DNA from: Paenibacillus sp. ACRRX
GTDB taxonomy: Bacteria > Bacillota > Bacilli > Paenibacillales > Paenibacillaceae
NCBI RefSeq assembly: GCF_022346885.1
Contig: NZ_JAKRNK010000005.1
Span: forward strand, 248,001 to 312,000
DNA: 64,000 nt
Direction of reading: 5' to 3'
The position numbers and the translations under genes were made by a program. The notes below the pieces were generated by a model. It did no database searches. It was not told where the DNA came from and saw only the letters and a list, made by a program, of their open reading frames with translations. This document shows, one piece after another, positions 8,254-17,068 of the stretch (the first letter of the stretch is position 1; the number at the start of each line of letters is the position of its first letter).

Positions 8254-10386
8254 TTATTCCGATTGTTGCTTTTCTAGAGCCGCCTTTAATAAGTCGCCCA
8301 AGTTAGAGCCAATCGACTCCTGTTTGCTGAATTGCTGTACAAGCTTACGCTCCTCGTGCTTACGCAGTTTTCCGCCGCTCGCGTCCAATTTCTCCACGAA
8401 ATTACACGGCAAGCATTGAAAGAATTTGCCGGCCTTCCCTTGCTTAATTTCCATCTTCTTATGACAGGTTGGACACCGTCGATTAGATAACTGCTTCTCC
8501 GCTGAGCGCTTATATTCACACTCTTTGTTAGAGCAAATGAGCACTTTCCCTCGTTTGGTCTTGCGCTCCATGAGCCGTGAATTACAGTCCGGACAATGGC
8601 TGTGCGTTAAATTATGAGGTTTATATTCTGCCTCACTCTTCTTCACGCCACTAACTAATTGTTCGGTCATCTGACGAATTTGAGCCATAAAGTCTCCCGA
8701 TCGACGATCACCACGGGCGATACGTTCAAGCTCCTGTTCCCACTTTGCCGTCAATTCCGGTGTTCGCAGCTCCGAGGATACCAGCTCAATCAACTGCTTG
8801 CCTTTGCCTGTCGGCTTCATCTGATTACCAACACGTTCAATCGTATCACTAGATATAAGCTTCTCGATAATGTCCGCACGTGTAGCGGGAGTTCCCAAAC
8901 TATGCTTCTCCATCTGTGTTAATAGCGTCGCCTCCGTGTAACGGGCAGGTGGCTTGGTGCGATCACGCTGCACATACACACGTTTCACGGAAACCTTGTC
9001 GTTCTGCTGCAGCTGAGGCAGACGTTCTTGATCACGTTGTTCCACTTTATGAGCCTGATCCTCATCTTCTTCTTGCCAGTCGTTGTCATATGCCTGGCGC
9101 CAGCCGCTCTCTAGCGTAGTACGTCCCTTGGCTGTAAAAGTCTCATTCCCAATAGCTAATGACAACGACACTTGTTCATACACCACAGGTGACATAAACA
9201 AAGATAGGAATCGACGGGCAATCAAATCATACAGCTTGCGCTCTTCATTAGTCAGCTGTGAATAGCGGAGCGGCTCATCCGTAGGAATAATCGCATGATG
9301 GTCGGTTACTTTGCTGTCATCCACAATACGTTTAGTAACCACAAGCTGCGTCCGCTTTAACTGTTTGGCTAACGAAGCATATGGACCGACAGCCATCCCC
9401 TCAAGCCGATCCTTTAACGTTCCAACCATATCGGAAGAGAGATATCGGCTGTCTGTGCGCGGGTAGGTGACCACTTTATGTTGTTCGTACAGACGCTGCA
9501 GCACATTAGAGGTTTGCTTCGCCGAGAAGCCATATTTGCGATTCGCATCACGCTGCAGCTCAGTCAAGTCATAGGCAAGCGGATGCGGCTCCTGCTTCTT
9601 CGTCTTCTTGATCTCCCTTACAATCGCTTGCTTACCTGATAATTGCGCAAGCTTCTGCTGCGCTTCTGCCAAGTCAAACATCCGAGCATCTCCGCTGCTT
9701 CCACGCCACATTGCCTCAAATCCACCACAATCCGCAACAAGCAGATCGTATTCCTGCGAGCTGAAGTTCGCGATCTCACGCTCGCGTGTCATCAGCATGC
9801 CAAGCGTTGGGGTCTGAACACGGCCAGCTGACAATGGTGTCTCGAACTTACAGGTAAGAGCCCGGGTTACATTTAGTCCGATCAGCCAGTCAGCTTCCGC
9901 TCTACAGCGGGCAGACTCATACAGCCGATCAAAATCCGTACCCGGCTTTAATTTACGGAATCCCTCGCGAATGGCTTTGTCTGTCTGGGACGAGATCCAC
10001 AGCCTCTTAAACGGCTTGTTCCACTTCGCCATCTGCATGATCCAGCGCGCAAGCAGTTCTCCTTCACGGGCTGCATCAGTAGCCACGATTAACTCCTTCA
10101 CGTCTCCACGCTTGCATAACTGTTGAACAGCCTTATATTGATGTGCCGATTCCCGTAATACGGTCAGCTTCATTCGCTCGGGAAGCATCGGAAGATCTTC
10201 GAGCTTCCATTGCTGGTATTTACGATCATAATCCTCCGGTTCAGCCAGACCAACCAGATGACCAAGAGCCCAAGTCACAATGTACTCGGGACCTTCGATA
10301 TAACTTTTATGCTTGGTGCTGCAACCGAGTACCCTTGCAATTTCGCGTGCTACCGAGGGCTTCTCTGCCAATACTAAAGATTTCAT
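8254..10386 (-). CDS. topB: DNA topoisomerase III
   Basis: 710 residues. This type IA topoisomerase cuts one DNA strand and decatenates replication intermediates. The N-terminal TOPRIM domain shows EKPSVAREIA and the acidic ATDAAREGE motif. The active-site tyrosine is in YPRTDSRYL near residue 310. The C-terminus carries two four-cysteine zinc ribbons (CPDC...CSNKEC and CPTC...CLPC), which are present in some topoisomerase III forms and absent in E. coli TopB. The ATG at 10386 has AAGGAG five bases upstream and starts directly with the conserved LAEKPS segment; an upstream in-frame start would add eight unconserved residues. Confidence 0.95.
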   Translation of the reverse strand: MKSLVLAEKPSVAREIARVLGCSTKHKSYIEGPEYIVTWALGHLVGLAEPEDYDRKYQQWKLEDLPMLPERMKLTVLRESAHQYKAVQQLCKRGDVKELIVATDAAREGELLARWIMQMAKWNKPFKRLWISSQTDKAIREGFRKLKPGTDFDRLYESARCRAEADWLIGLNVTRALTCKFETPLSAGRVQTPTLGMLMTREREIANFSSQEYDLLVADCGGFEAMWRGSSGDARMFDLAEAQQKLAQLSGKQAIVREIKKTKKQEPHPLAYDLTELQRDANRKYGFSAKQTSNVLQRLYEQHKVVTYPRTDSRYLSSDMVGTLKDRLEGMAVGPYASLAKQLKRTQLVVTKRIVDDSKVTDHHAIIPTDEPLRYSQLTNEERKLYDLIARRFLSLFMSPVVYEQVSLSLAIGNETFTAKGRTTLESGWRQAYDNDWQEEDEDQAHKVEQRDQERLPQLQQNDKVSVKRVYVQRDRTKPPARYTEATLLTQMEKHSLGTPATRADIIEKLISSDTIERVGNQMKPTGKGKQLIELVSSELRTPELTAKWEQELERIARGDRRSGDFMAQIRQMTEQLVSGVKKSEAEYKPHNLTHSHCPDCNSRLMERKTKRGKVLICSNKECEYKRSAEKQLSNRRCPTCHKKMEIKQGKAGKFFQCLPCNFVEKLDASGGKLRKHEERKLVQQFSKQESIGSNLGDLLKAALEKQQSE

Positions 10387-10681
10387 ACGTTCTCCTTCCA
10401 CTACGCACACATGATGTATTTGCTGCCTATATTACAATTCCAATCCTTTATTCGTGTGAATGCTTTATTCTAATCGCAGCTGTTATCATGAATGTCCATG
10501 ACCGCCCATCCTATTCCGATTAATCTGGATGGCATTGTCATCATACAGCAGGGGCCAGTGACAGGCATTCATCCAATACGCCCGTATCACTCATTATATC
10601 ATGTAGAGTTAACCGCTCACCTGATGACTACTTGGTTAAAACAAATACAGATAAGCCAGGAAATGCTGATTCAACACTACT
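10387..10681. other. Intergenic region with a doubtful reading frame
   Basis: About 295 bases between topB and the SDR gene. The plus strand has a frame from 10492 to 10836, but its second half lies antisense within the SDR gene and it has no ribosome binding site. I see no clear promoter or terminator. Confidence 0.4.
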
Positions 10682-11470
10682 TTAGAGTGCACGTACCGCT
10701 CCGCCATCTACCAAGAACGCTTGTCCCGTCATATAACTATTTGTTGGTGAAGCCAGAAAAGCAATCAATCTTCCCATTTCCTCTGGTTGACCATAACGTC
10801 CCAATGGGATTAACGCTTTCTCCCGCTCCTCAATAAATGATTGATCAACACCTTCATGATTTGCCGCCAGCCGATCCAGTTGAATTACACGATCCGTCGC
10901 GTATCTGCCTGGCCCCACTGTGTTGATCAGAATTTGATCCCGCGCCAAGTCAGGCGCAAGCGTCTTGGCTAATCCAAGCACACCTACACGGAAGGTAGAT
11001 GACAGCATCAAGGATTCAATTGGCTGCTTATGTGTGCTCGAAGTCATGTTTACGATCCGTCCAAATTGCTGCTTGCGCATGTATGGCAGAACGGCTCGAA
11101 TCGAACGCACATAACTTAGCAGCGTTAACTCGAATCCTTGCTGCCAAGCCTCATCGCTGAGCTGATCAAACGTGCCAGGTGACGGCCCGCCGCAGTTATT
11201 GATCAAAATATCAATTCGTCCACGCTGCTCCATCGTATTAGCAACAATACGCTCAATATGCTCGGCTTTTGTGATGTCTCCCTGAATCAAAATAGGCTTG
11301 CTACCCGTTTGCGCTAGCATTCGGGCCTCTGCTTCATGCAATACCGCTTCATTTCTGCCCACTAGCGTAACCAATGCACCTTCTCTGGCTAGTTCCTCAG
11401 CAGCCGCATATCCTAATCCCTTGGAGGAAGCCAAAACGATAGCAACCTTACCTTGCAATTGCAATTCCAT
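10682..11470 (-). CDS. Atypical short-chain dehydrogenase/reductase family protein
   Basis: 262 residues with the Rossmann fold of the SDR superfamily: a cofactor loop ASSKGLG instead of TGxxxGxG, NNCGG instead of NNAG, catalytic Ser at S144 (MTSST) and a C-terminal GQAFLVDGG. The YxxxK active-site pair is missing; the aligned positions are Ser157 and Arg161. An SDR subgroup with an imperfect catalytic tetrad is known (3-oxoacyl-ACP-reductase-like), and this gene fits it. Activity may therefore be altered or absent. AGAGGT lies seven bases before the ATG at 11470; the upstream in-frame extension has no support. Confidence 0.87.
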   Translation of the reverse strand: MELQLQGKVAIVLASSKGLGYAAAEELAREGALVTLVGRNEAVLHEAEARMLAQTGSKPILIQGDITKAEHIERIVANTMEQRGRIDILINNCGGPSPGTFDQLSDEAWQQGFELTLLSYVRSIRAVLPYMRKQQFGRIVNMTSSTHKQPIESLMLSSTFRVGVLGLAKTLAPDLARDQILINTVGPGRYATDRVIQLDRLAANHEGVDQSFIEEREKALIPLGRYGQPEEMGRLIAFLASPTNSYMTGQAFLVDGGAVRAL

Positions 11471-11720
11471 GACAGGCACCTCTTTCAAATCGAATGAGAA
11501 AATTGCTGTAACCATATCTGCTTCTAGTTTAGGATATTATAACAAATAGAGCCACCATCTTCAGTCTGCCTTCATCTCTATCCCTTTCCAGACCAGCACA
11601 TCTCCTTTCACCACCTTATGTACAAAAGAACGAATGAGTTGCACGTTGGCGTGACAAGCTAAGCTAATGCAGCATTCTAGCTCTAGCAAGTCAGGTCACT
11701 TATAGTTGGAGGGCAATGGT

Positions 11721-12314
11721 TTGAAAATGATGAGCGGCAGCGGTCAGGAGAAACGCCCCGTGTGGCGAGACACACTCGCCTTTTTCTATAAATTTATACG
11801 GCATCCTCATGAGATTGGCAGTCTCATTCCTAGCTCGGAAGCACTCGCAACTGCGATGACATCCTGCCTAATTGGTACAAACGTAACTAAGGTTGCCGAA
11901 CTTGGCGCAGGGACGGGTGTAATCACTCGCCATATTATGAGACAACCCCAACTGGAAGCGGCCCTCATTTTCGAAAAAGATACAGAAATGAGGACTTCCT
12001 TATGTCAGCAATACAGCAAAGCCGTATGCGAGGAAGATGCAACTCAGCTCACCCGTATTATGCAAAGAGAAGGCTTGCAGCATCTAGATGCTGTCATCAG
12101 CGGTCTTCCATTTGCCATGTTCACAACTGAGCTCCGCGAGCGAATTTTGGACGAGGTGGATGCGGCCCTTGTCGTTGACGGCTTATTTATTACGTTCCAG
12201 TACTCCCTCCAAATGAAAGCTATGCTTACAGAACGATTTGACATGGACAGTATCCGGCTTGTCCTGTGGAACTTCCCGCCCGCATTTGTATACTGTTGTC
12301 GCAAACGAAGTTAA
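11721..12314 (+). CDS. SAM-dependent methyltransferase, phospholipid N-methyltransferase-like
   Basis: 197 residues with a class I methyltransferase fold. The motif VAELGAGTGVITRHI (about 45-60) binds S-adenosylmethionine, and GLPFAM near residue 125 corresponds to motif IV. The N-terminal FYKFIRHPHEIGSLIPSS segment, reading like a membrane-apposed helix, and the overall size resemble bacterial phospholipid N-methyltransferase-like proteins (COG3963), so a lipid amine substrate is plausible but unproven. The start is TTG at 11721, seven bases after GGAGGG; ATG codons at 11727 and 11730 are alternatives. Confidence 0.8.
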   Translation: MKMMSGSGQEKRPVWRDTLAFFYKFIRHPHEIGSLIPSSEALATAMTSCLIGTNVTKVAELGAGTGVITRHIMRQPQLEAALIFEKDTEMRTSLCQQYSKAVCEEDATQLTRIMQREGLQHLDAVISGLPFAMFTTELRERILDEVDAALVVDGLFITFQYSLQMKAMLTERFDMDSIRLVLWNFPPAFVYCCRKRS

Positions 12315-12452
12315 TGGTCTATCCTTATACGTCGCTGCTTGTAGCGCAGTCATCATTCGTTTTATGATGAGTACTAGACGAACGGCTATCGGGCTCGTGC
12401 GCAGGTCACACTTGTGTGGAGCGCGGCAGCCGCAGCAAAGGAGCTTCAGCGA

Positions 12453-13178
12453 ATGCGATTAAACAGCTTCCACTTAAAAATAATCGGACTGCTGCTTATG
12501 ATCGTAGATCATATTCATCAATTCATACCGGGAATGCCCGTATGGATGAATTGGATTGGGCGTATCGTGGCACCGATTTTCTTCTATCTTGTTGTCGAGG
12601 GATTCTATAAGACAAGCAGCCGTAAACGTTACATCAGCAGAATGTTAACGGCTGCAGTCGGGATGGCGATTGGAAGTCAGCTTCTCATGAGCCTGTTTCC
12701 GAATCCGGAGTATCCAATCTTCAACAATATTTTTTTATCACTTGCCTTTGCTCTCCTTCAGCTCACCGCACTAGAATGGACAAAAACAAGTGGTCGAACG
12801 GAACTCGGAGGTATCTTTGTGCTATTGTCTTCAATCGGAGGATTGATGACGGAAGCCTCTTTACTTGGTGTTGCAAGCGTATTTATTTTCTATGCTTTCC
12901 GTGACCAGAAGCATTCGCTTATCGCTGCATACACTCTAACTATCCTCACGATCAACATCGGACTCGACCTGACTGTATTGCCTTGGGTTGAGGTATTCAC
13001 ATGGGATAATCTCCTGTATGTTAACTACCAGTGGATGATGTGCGGGGCAGCCATACTCTTTGCTTTATACAATGGAGAACGTGGGTATCAGGCTCGTTGG
13101 AGTAAATATATGTTCTACGTCATCTATCCCGTGCACATCTGGCTCCTTTATGGGATTAGTTACGCCCTATTGAGCTGA
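12453..13178 (+). CDS. TraX family membrane protein
   Basis: 241 residues with about seven hydrophobic segments. The opening FHLKIIGLLLMIVDHIHQF and MNWIGRIVAPIFFYLVVEGF is typical of the TraX family. TraX acetylates F-pilin in E. coli; chromosomal Firmicute members probably acylate some surface component, but the substrate is unknown and no conjugation genes are nearby. AAAGGAG lies nine bases before the ATG at 12453; the longer in-frame GTG start adds a hydrophilic Ala-rich tail without a ribosome binding site. It is on the same strand as the methyltransferase gene, 138 bases downstream. Confidence 0.87.
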   Translation: MRLNSFHLKIIGLLLMIVDHIHQFIPGMPVWMNWIGRIVAPIFFYLVVEGFYKTSSRKRYISRMLTAAVGMAIGSQLLMSLFPNPEYPIFNNIFLSLAFALLQLTALEWTKTSGRTELGGIFVLLSSIGGLMTEASLLGVASVFIFYAFRDQKHSLIAAYTLTILTINIGLDLTVLPWVEVFTWDNLLYVNYQWMMCGAAILFALYNGERGYQARWSKYMFYVIYPVHIWLLYGISYALLS

Positions 13179-13232
13179 AATATTATCTTATCCGAGGTGG
13201 ATTCGAATAGAACCCCTCGCACGGATAATTAA

Positions 13233-13246
13233 ATTGTGCACAATTG
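13233..13246. promoter_or_regulatory. Perfect palindrome, candidate OhrR operator
   Basis: AATTGTGCACAATT is a perfect 14-base palindrome overlapping the first two bases of a -35 element. Its half-site resembles the known OhrR operator core (ACAATT/AATTGT), and the second gene of this operon encodes OhrR. Confidence 0.65.
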
Positions 13247-13272
13247 AATTATGAACGATTTATATGTATAAT
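13245..13272 (+). promoter_or_regulatory. Predicted sigma-A promoter of the gpx-ohrR operon
   Basis: TTGAAT (13245-13250), a 16-base spacer and TATAAT (13267-13272). It lies 52 bases before the peroxidase start codon. Confidence 0.6.
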
Positions 13273-13324
13273 AAACGCAATCAGGGATTCATTCCTATTT
13301 TTATAACAAAAGGAGAGGGTTATC

Positions 13325-13801
13325 TTGTCTACTATTTATGATATTCAAGTCAATAAGCCAAATGGCGAAGTGCAATCCATGAATGATTACAACGGAAAAG
13401 TGTTGTTAATCGTCAACACGGCCAGCAAGTGTGGATTTACCCCACAATTTACCGAATTACAAGCACTCTACGAGCAGTATCAAGATCAAGGTCTTGTTGT
13501 CTTAGGCTTCCCTTGCGATCAATTTAACAATCAAGAATTCGATAATATGGAAGAAACGATGGAGTTCTGTCAACTGAATTTTGGGGTTAACTTCCCGATG
13601 TATGGCAAGGTGGATGTAAAAGGGGAACAAGCTTCTCCTTTGTTTACGCATCTGACACAAGCAAAGAAAGGTCTGCTCGGTTCCGATATCAAGTGGAACT
13701 TTACAAAGTTCTTGATCAACCGCAGTGGTGAAGTTGTAGATCGTTATGCGCCACAGACTAATCCCTCGAAGCTGGCAAAGGATATCGAGAAGTTGCTGTA
13801 A
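13325..13801 (+). CDS. Glutathione peroxidase family thiol peroxidase (BsaA-like)
   Basis: 158 residues with a thioredoxin fold. The catalytic tetrad is visible: peroxidatic Cys36 in NTASKCGFT, Gln70 in FPCDQFNNQE, and Trp124-Asn125 in KWNFTKFL. Cys82 (EFCQ) is a likely resolving cysteine. Gram-positive members usually take electrons from thioredoxin and reduce organic hydroperoxides. The start is TTG with AGGAGA about eight bases upstream. An OhrR-type regulator gene follows after 12 bases, so the operon should respond to organic peroxides. Confidence 0.93.
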   Translation: MSTIYDIQVNKPNGEVQSMNDYNGKVLLIVNTASKCGFTPQFTELQALYEQYQDQGLVVLGFPCDQFNNQEFDNMEETMEFCQLNFGVNFPMYGKVDVKGEQASPLFTHLTQAKKGLLGSDIKWNFTKFLINRSGEVVDRYAPQTNPSKLAKDIEKLL

Positions 13802-13813
13802 GGAGTACTCATC

Positions 13814-14296
13814 ATGCGCGAGTTTACACAGAAGAAGCTTACGGCAGCTACGGATGAACAATTAGCACTTGATAACCAGCTGTGCTTTATGATTTATTCC
13901 GCTTCACGGGAAATGACCAAGTTATATCGTCCCCTGCTGGAGAAGCTCGATCTAACTTATCCGCAATATTTGACCCTGCTTGTCTTGTGGGAGCAAAATG
14001 GAATAACCGTCAAAGAGTTGGGACAGCGTCTCTATCTCGACTCTGGCACGCTGACACCACTCCTCAAGCGTATGGAAACGCAGGGCTTGTTGAACCGACA
14101 GCGTGATCCGGCAGATGAACGCAAAGTGATCATTACGTTAACGATGCGCGGCCAATCGCTCAAGGAGGAAGCCCGCTGTATACCAAGCGAGCTGTACAGC
14201 CATGCAGGTCAGTCAGCAGATGTACTCGAGCGGCTGTTCGCTGACATGAAGGAACTGCTCGCTCACCTGCATCAGGCCAACCTGCGCCAAGACTAG
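13814..14296 (+). CDS. ohrR: OhrR-type MarR family organic-peroxide sensor repressor
   Basis: 160 residues with a winged helix of the MarR family. The N-terminal segment LDNQLCFMIYSASREMTKLY and TYPQYLTLLVLWE closely follow Bacillus OhrR. Cys24 is the conserved peroxide-sensing cysteine, and LYLDSGTLTPLLKRME is the recognition helix region. Only one cysteine lies in the N-terminal half, as in the 1-Cys OhrR type, which is inactivated by mixed disulfide formation. The ribosome binding site AGGAGT is seven bases before the ATG. It is co-transcribed with the peroxidase gene and probably autoregulates through the palindrome at 13233. Confidence 0.92.
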   Translation: MREFTQKKLTAATDEQLALDNQLCFMIYSASREMTKLYRPLLEKLDLTYPQYLTLLVLWEQNGITVKELGQRLYLDSGTLTPLLKRMETQGLLNRQRDPADERKVIITLTMRGQSLKEEARCIPSELYSHAGQSADVLERLFADMKELLAHLHQANLRQD

Positions 14297-14344
14297 CACG
14301 GTCTGCCCGAGATACATCGTTGGCTAGCTCTACAGTCATAACTA

Positions 14345-14386
14345 GAACGTCCGACGACCCATGCAATCGTCGGACGTTCTTCTATT
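14345..14386 (+). terminator. Terminator of the gpx-ohrR operon
   Basis: GAACGTCCGACGA pairs perfectly with TCGTCGGACGTTC (13 pairs, nine-base loop), followed by a weak T-rich tail. It sits between two convergent genes. Confidence 0.75.
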
Positions 14387-15284
14387 GTAGTGCCAATAGT
14401 CCATAAGCCCGCAGGGTGCGGAGCGCTTGAAGCGTCAGAACGCCCTGCCATTCCCGCTTCGCTTGCGGCCATTCCGATTCGTATTGCCCCCATGACCATG
14501 CTGGGTGCCAAGCTCCATCCGGCTGCTGCTGCCGAATCAGAAACTCCAGATTCGTTGGAAGTATAGCTGCGAATTGTTCATAGTACGGAGAATCTGGGCT
14601 GTCGGCAACTTGCAGCGGTGTGAGGCAGTATCCGTTCCAGGCCTCAGGATCTACAACGACACATTGCTGGACCATCGTTTCGATCTGTGGACGAATGTGT
14701 TCCAGTTCCTCCTGCGGCAATCGAGCAGCCATACGCAATGTACACAACAGCTCATGGAATTCGTTCAATGGGGAACGATCCAACAAATATTGTACGGCAT
14801 GCTCGGTAATCTTCTCCCTGAACTCCATCGCAACGTGAGGGTATTCATAAAGGTAACCGACAATCTCAAGGTTCGGATTGCCCCACCCGTCGTAGATATC
14901 GCGATAATCCCACCACGGTGCGCGCGGATGCTCGTCTACCTCGTCTGGTACGATGTTCCAGCCTTGCTTGCCTGTCTGGTAAGCATCCAGCAAATAGGTA
15001 ATCGCATCAGCTGCTAGTGGATGCTCTACGGGCAAGTTCACATATGACATCGTTTGCAGCGCTACAGTGGTTGCAATAACCGATGAATTGTTCATTCGAA
15101 TATCCGGTTCGAGTGCTTTGCCGAACCCGCGATCTTTATTTTGAAATAAAGCCAACTGCTCGATAACCGCCTCAACCGAACCCGCTTCAAACTCCCACTC
15201 ATACAGCACTCTTTCTAACGGTCGTGCTTCCTGCTTTAGAAATAAAACTGCACTTTTCGCCTGCTCTGATGACCACGTTGTCAT
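14382..15284 (-). CDS. Uncharacterised protein with terpenoid-cyclase/prenyltransferase-like helical repeats
   Basis: 300 residues, soluble and without a signal peptide. The sequence has repeated helix pairs with motifs such as FQNKDRGFGKALEPDIR, LLDAYQTGKQGW and LEFLIRQQQPDGAWHPAWSWG. The recurring QxxDGGF/W-type turns are like those in alpha6/alpha6 toroids of terpenoid cyclases and protein prenyltransferases. No catalytic DxDD motif is visible, so a cyclase activity is not claimed. AAGGAGG lies eight bases before the ATG at 15284; the longer in-frame start lacks support. Confidence 0.75.
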   Translation of the reverse strand: MTTWSSEQAKSAVLFLKQEARPLERVLYEWEFEAGSVEAVIEQLALFQNKDRGFGKALEPDIRMNNSSVIATTVALQTMSYVNLPVEHPLAADAITYLLDAYQTGKQGWNIVPDEVDEHPRAPWWDYRDIYDGWGNPNLEIVGYLYEYPHVAMEFREKITEHAVQYLLDRSPLNEFHELLCTLRMAARLPQEELEHIRPQIETMVQQCVVVDPEAWNGYCLTPLQVADSPDSPYYEQFAAILPTNLEFLIRQQQPDGAWHPAWSWGQYESEWPQAKREWQGVLTLQALRTLRAYGLLALQ

Positions 15285-15373
15285 AAGTTTTGCCTCCTTT
15301 TCTCTTATTACCAATTTAATACTATTCCCTAAACCTATACAACCTATAACTTTCTAAATGGGATGAACATAAA

Positions 15374-15422
15374 AAGAGAGGCAGCTCCTCGTCATCATGG
15401 ATAACGTAGAGCTGCCTCTCTT
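15374..15422 (-). terminator. Terminator of the TraB/GumN gene
   Basis: A 14-pair perfect stem (AAGAGAGGCAGCTC with its complement) with a 21-base loop, followed on the minus strand by more T residues. Confidence 0.85.
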
Positions 15423-15433
15423 GCTTGCTGGTG

Positions 15434-16828
15434 TTATTTCACGAACTGAACATCGTAACCTTTTGCCTTTAATTGATCAATAATCATATCCTTAATAACA
15501 AAATGGCCTGCGCCGACAACTACAAAATGAGTGGAAGAGCCTTCCTTGTCCAGCAGTTCCATCAGCTTTTTCGCCATATTTTTATCGCGTTCCCCGAATA
15601 ATCGCTGAGCCTGTTCGCTTTGTACCATATCTTCCGAGCTAGTGAAAGACTTCGTAAATTGCTCAAGTTCAGCTTTCGCCCATTGCTTCTGCCATCCCTT
15701 AAACGCTTCTAACACTTCGTTCGATTTCTCAGTCGGGGTTAGAATCTGATCCAACGCATCATTTAACTCTTTCTCTTGCACAGCAGCCGGCACGTTGTTA
15801 AAGAGATCGCCCTGCAGCTTCAATCCTTCAAGCTCATGAATCGGCTTGCCCGTCAATAATGCTGACGAAGTAAAGTACATATCGATTCCTAGTGCTGCCG
15901 CCTGCACCATCTCGTCAGAAGATCCTGTCATCATGGACATAGAGAGATTATTGGAGATCGCCCATGGCTTGAAAGAATCAAATGCATCTTTTGACACGTT
16001 TAATTTGTCGAGCGCCTTCTGCAGCTTCTCGTAAGTTTCCTTCGAGATATGCTCACTCAGCTTTGTGCCGTCCGTATAAAACATCAATTGGCTGAATTCA
16101 GCCATTGCATCTGGATTGCCTTGCAGATCCACCTCTACCCACAGGGAGTCCGACTGTTTAAATGCATCTCTAACACTCTTTTGCATCGGATACATAACAG
16201 GGTCACCCAAGTGAATCGAGCCTAGCAAATACATTGTATTATTTCCTTTTGTTGCTTTCCACAGCAGTCCTTTTGACCCGCCTCCGACAGCATCATAAGC
16301 ATATTCAACAAGTCGGCTGGCCATAACAGCCGCCTGCTCGACCGTGCTTGGCTTATTCAGATCAAGCCCTTTACCTGTACCGTTAATAATGCCTTTCGTC
16401 TGCAAATAAGCGATCGGCTCATATTTATCAATTTCCAATGTTTCAGGCCATTCGTACTGTGCCAACACACTGTACACGGAAGTCATAACCGTTTCTCTAG
16501 TAATCATGCCAGTAACATGAGGTGCAGCAAAAGTATGTTTTTTCTTTAGTGCCAGTGCATCCAGCTTGGTAGATGTCGCTGTTATAAGAGATTGAAACTT
16601 GTCTTGTGTGATTGGTTTCTGGAAAGTGCCGTCATAGTACCACGTTAGTGGGAATATGCCATACTTTTCCCCTTCATTTAAAACTTTGATCGACCATGGG
16701 CTAATTTGTGGTACAGAAGCAGACGCCTCATTTGCTTGTACGGGTACGACGACACCCAATATAGCGATCAAGGCAATTAAGCCACTAGCCACACTACGCT
16801 TCAACATATTCCATTTGCTAGTCTTCAC
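15434..16828 (-). CDS. Secreted TraB/GumN family protein with SLH-like N-terminal region
   Basis: 464 residues with a signal peptide (about 1-33, cleavage after VQA). Residues about 40-180 resemble SLH-type repeats, notably YLQTKGIINGTGKGL followed by STVEQAAVMASRLVE. The rest is a TraB/GumN domain with the signature LLGSIHLG near residue 205 and VVVGAGHFV near the C-terminus; the invariant histidines and downstream Glu suggest a metallohydrolase related to Tiki-type proteases. The substrate is unknown. The GTG at 16828 is seven bases after GAGGGG; a TTG one codon upstream is the alternative. A monocistronic gene with its own terminator. Confidence 0.87.
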   Translation of the reverse strand: MKTSKWNMLKRSVASGLIALIAILGVVVPVQANEASASVPQISPWSIKVLNEGEKYGIFPLTWYYDGTFQKPITQDKFQSLITATSTKLDALALKKKHTFAAPHVTGMITRETVMTSVYSVLAQYEWPETLEIDKYEPIAYLQTKGIINGTGKGLDLNKPSTVEQAAVMASRLVEYAYDAVGGGSKGLLWKATKGNNTMYLLGSIHLGDPVMYPMQKSVRDAFKQSDSLWVEVDLQGNPDAMAEFSQLMFYTDGTKLSEHISKETYEKLQKALDKLNVSKDAFDSFKPWAISNNLSMSMMTGSSDEMVQAAALGIDMYFTSSALLTGKPIHELEGLKLQGDLFNNVPAAVQEKELNDALDQILTPTEKSNEVLEAFKGWQKQWAKAELEQFTKSFTSSEDMVQSEQAQRLFGERDKNMAKKLMELLDKEGSSTHFVVVGAGHFVIKDMIIDQLKAKGYDVQFVK

Positions 16829-17068
16829 CAATATTCCCCTCTCGATAGAATATATGTAATATAAAACACCTTCCCGATTATAGCCTAAATCTATTTAATA
16901 ATACAAGATTCGTAAGGAAGGATTCCCCTAATTACGAAGATCAGTTTCCATTCTATGTGATAACTTAGTGAATTTATTTTAACTACTTACTTTTATATAG
17001 TTTATATGATACACTGGAACTAATCTATTAATTGTAACCGAAAATATACATACTAAGGAGCCATCCCC

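Noticed and set aside
10492-10836. 114-codon plus-strand frame starting in the topB-SDR spacer
   Set aside because: Its second half is antisense to the well-supported SDR gene and it lacks a ribosome binding site.
12453-13178. TraX homologue as a sign of a conjugative element
   Set aside because: No relaxase, coupling protein or other transfer genes are in the window; chromosomal TraX-family proteins are common in Firmicutes.
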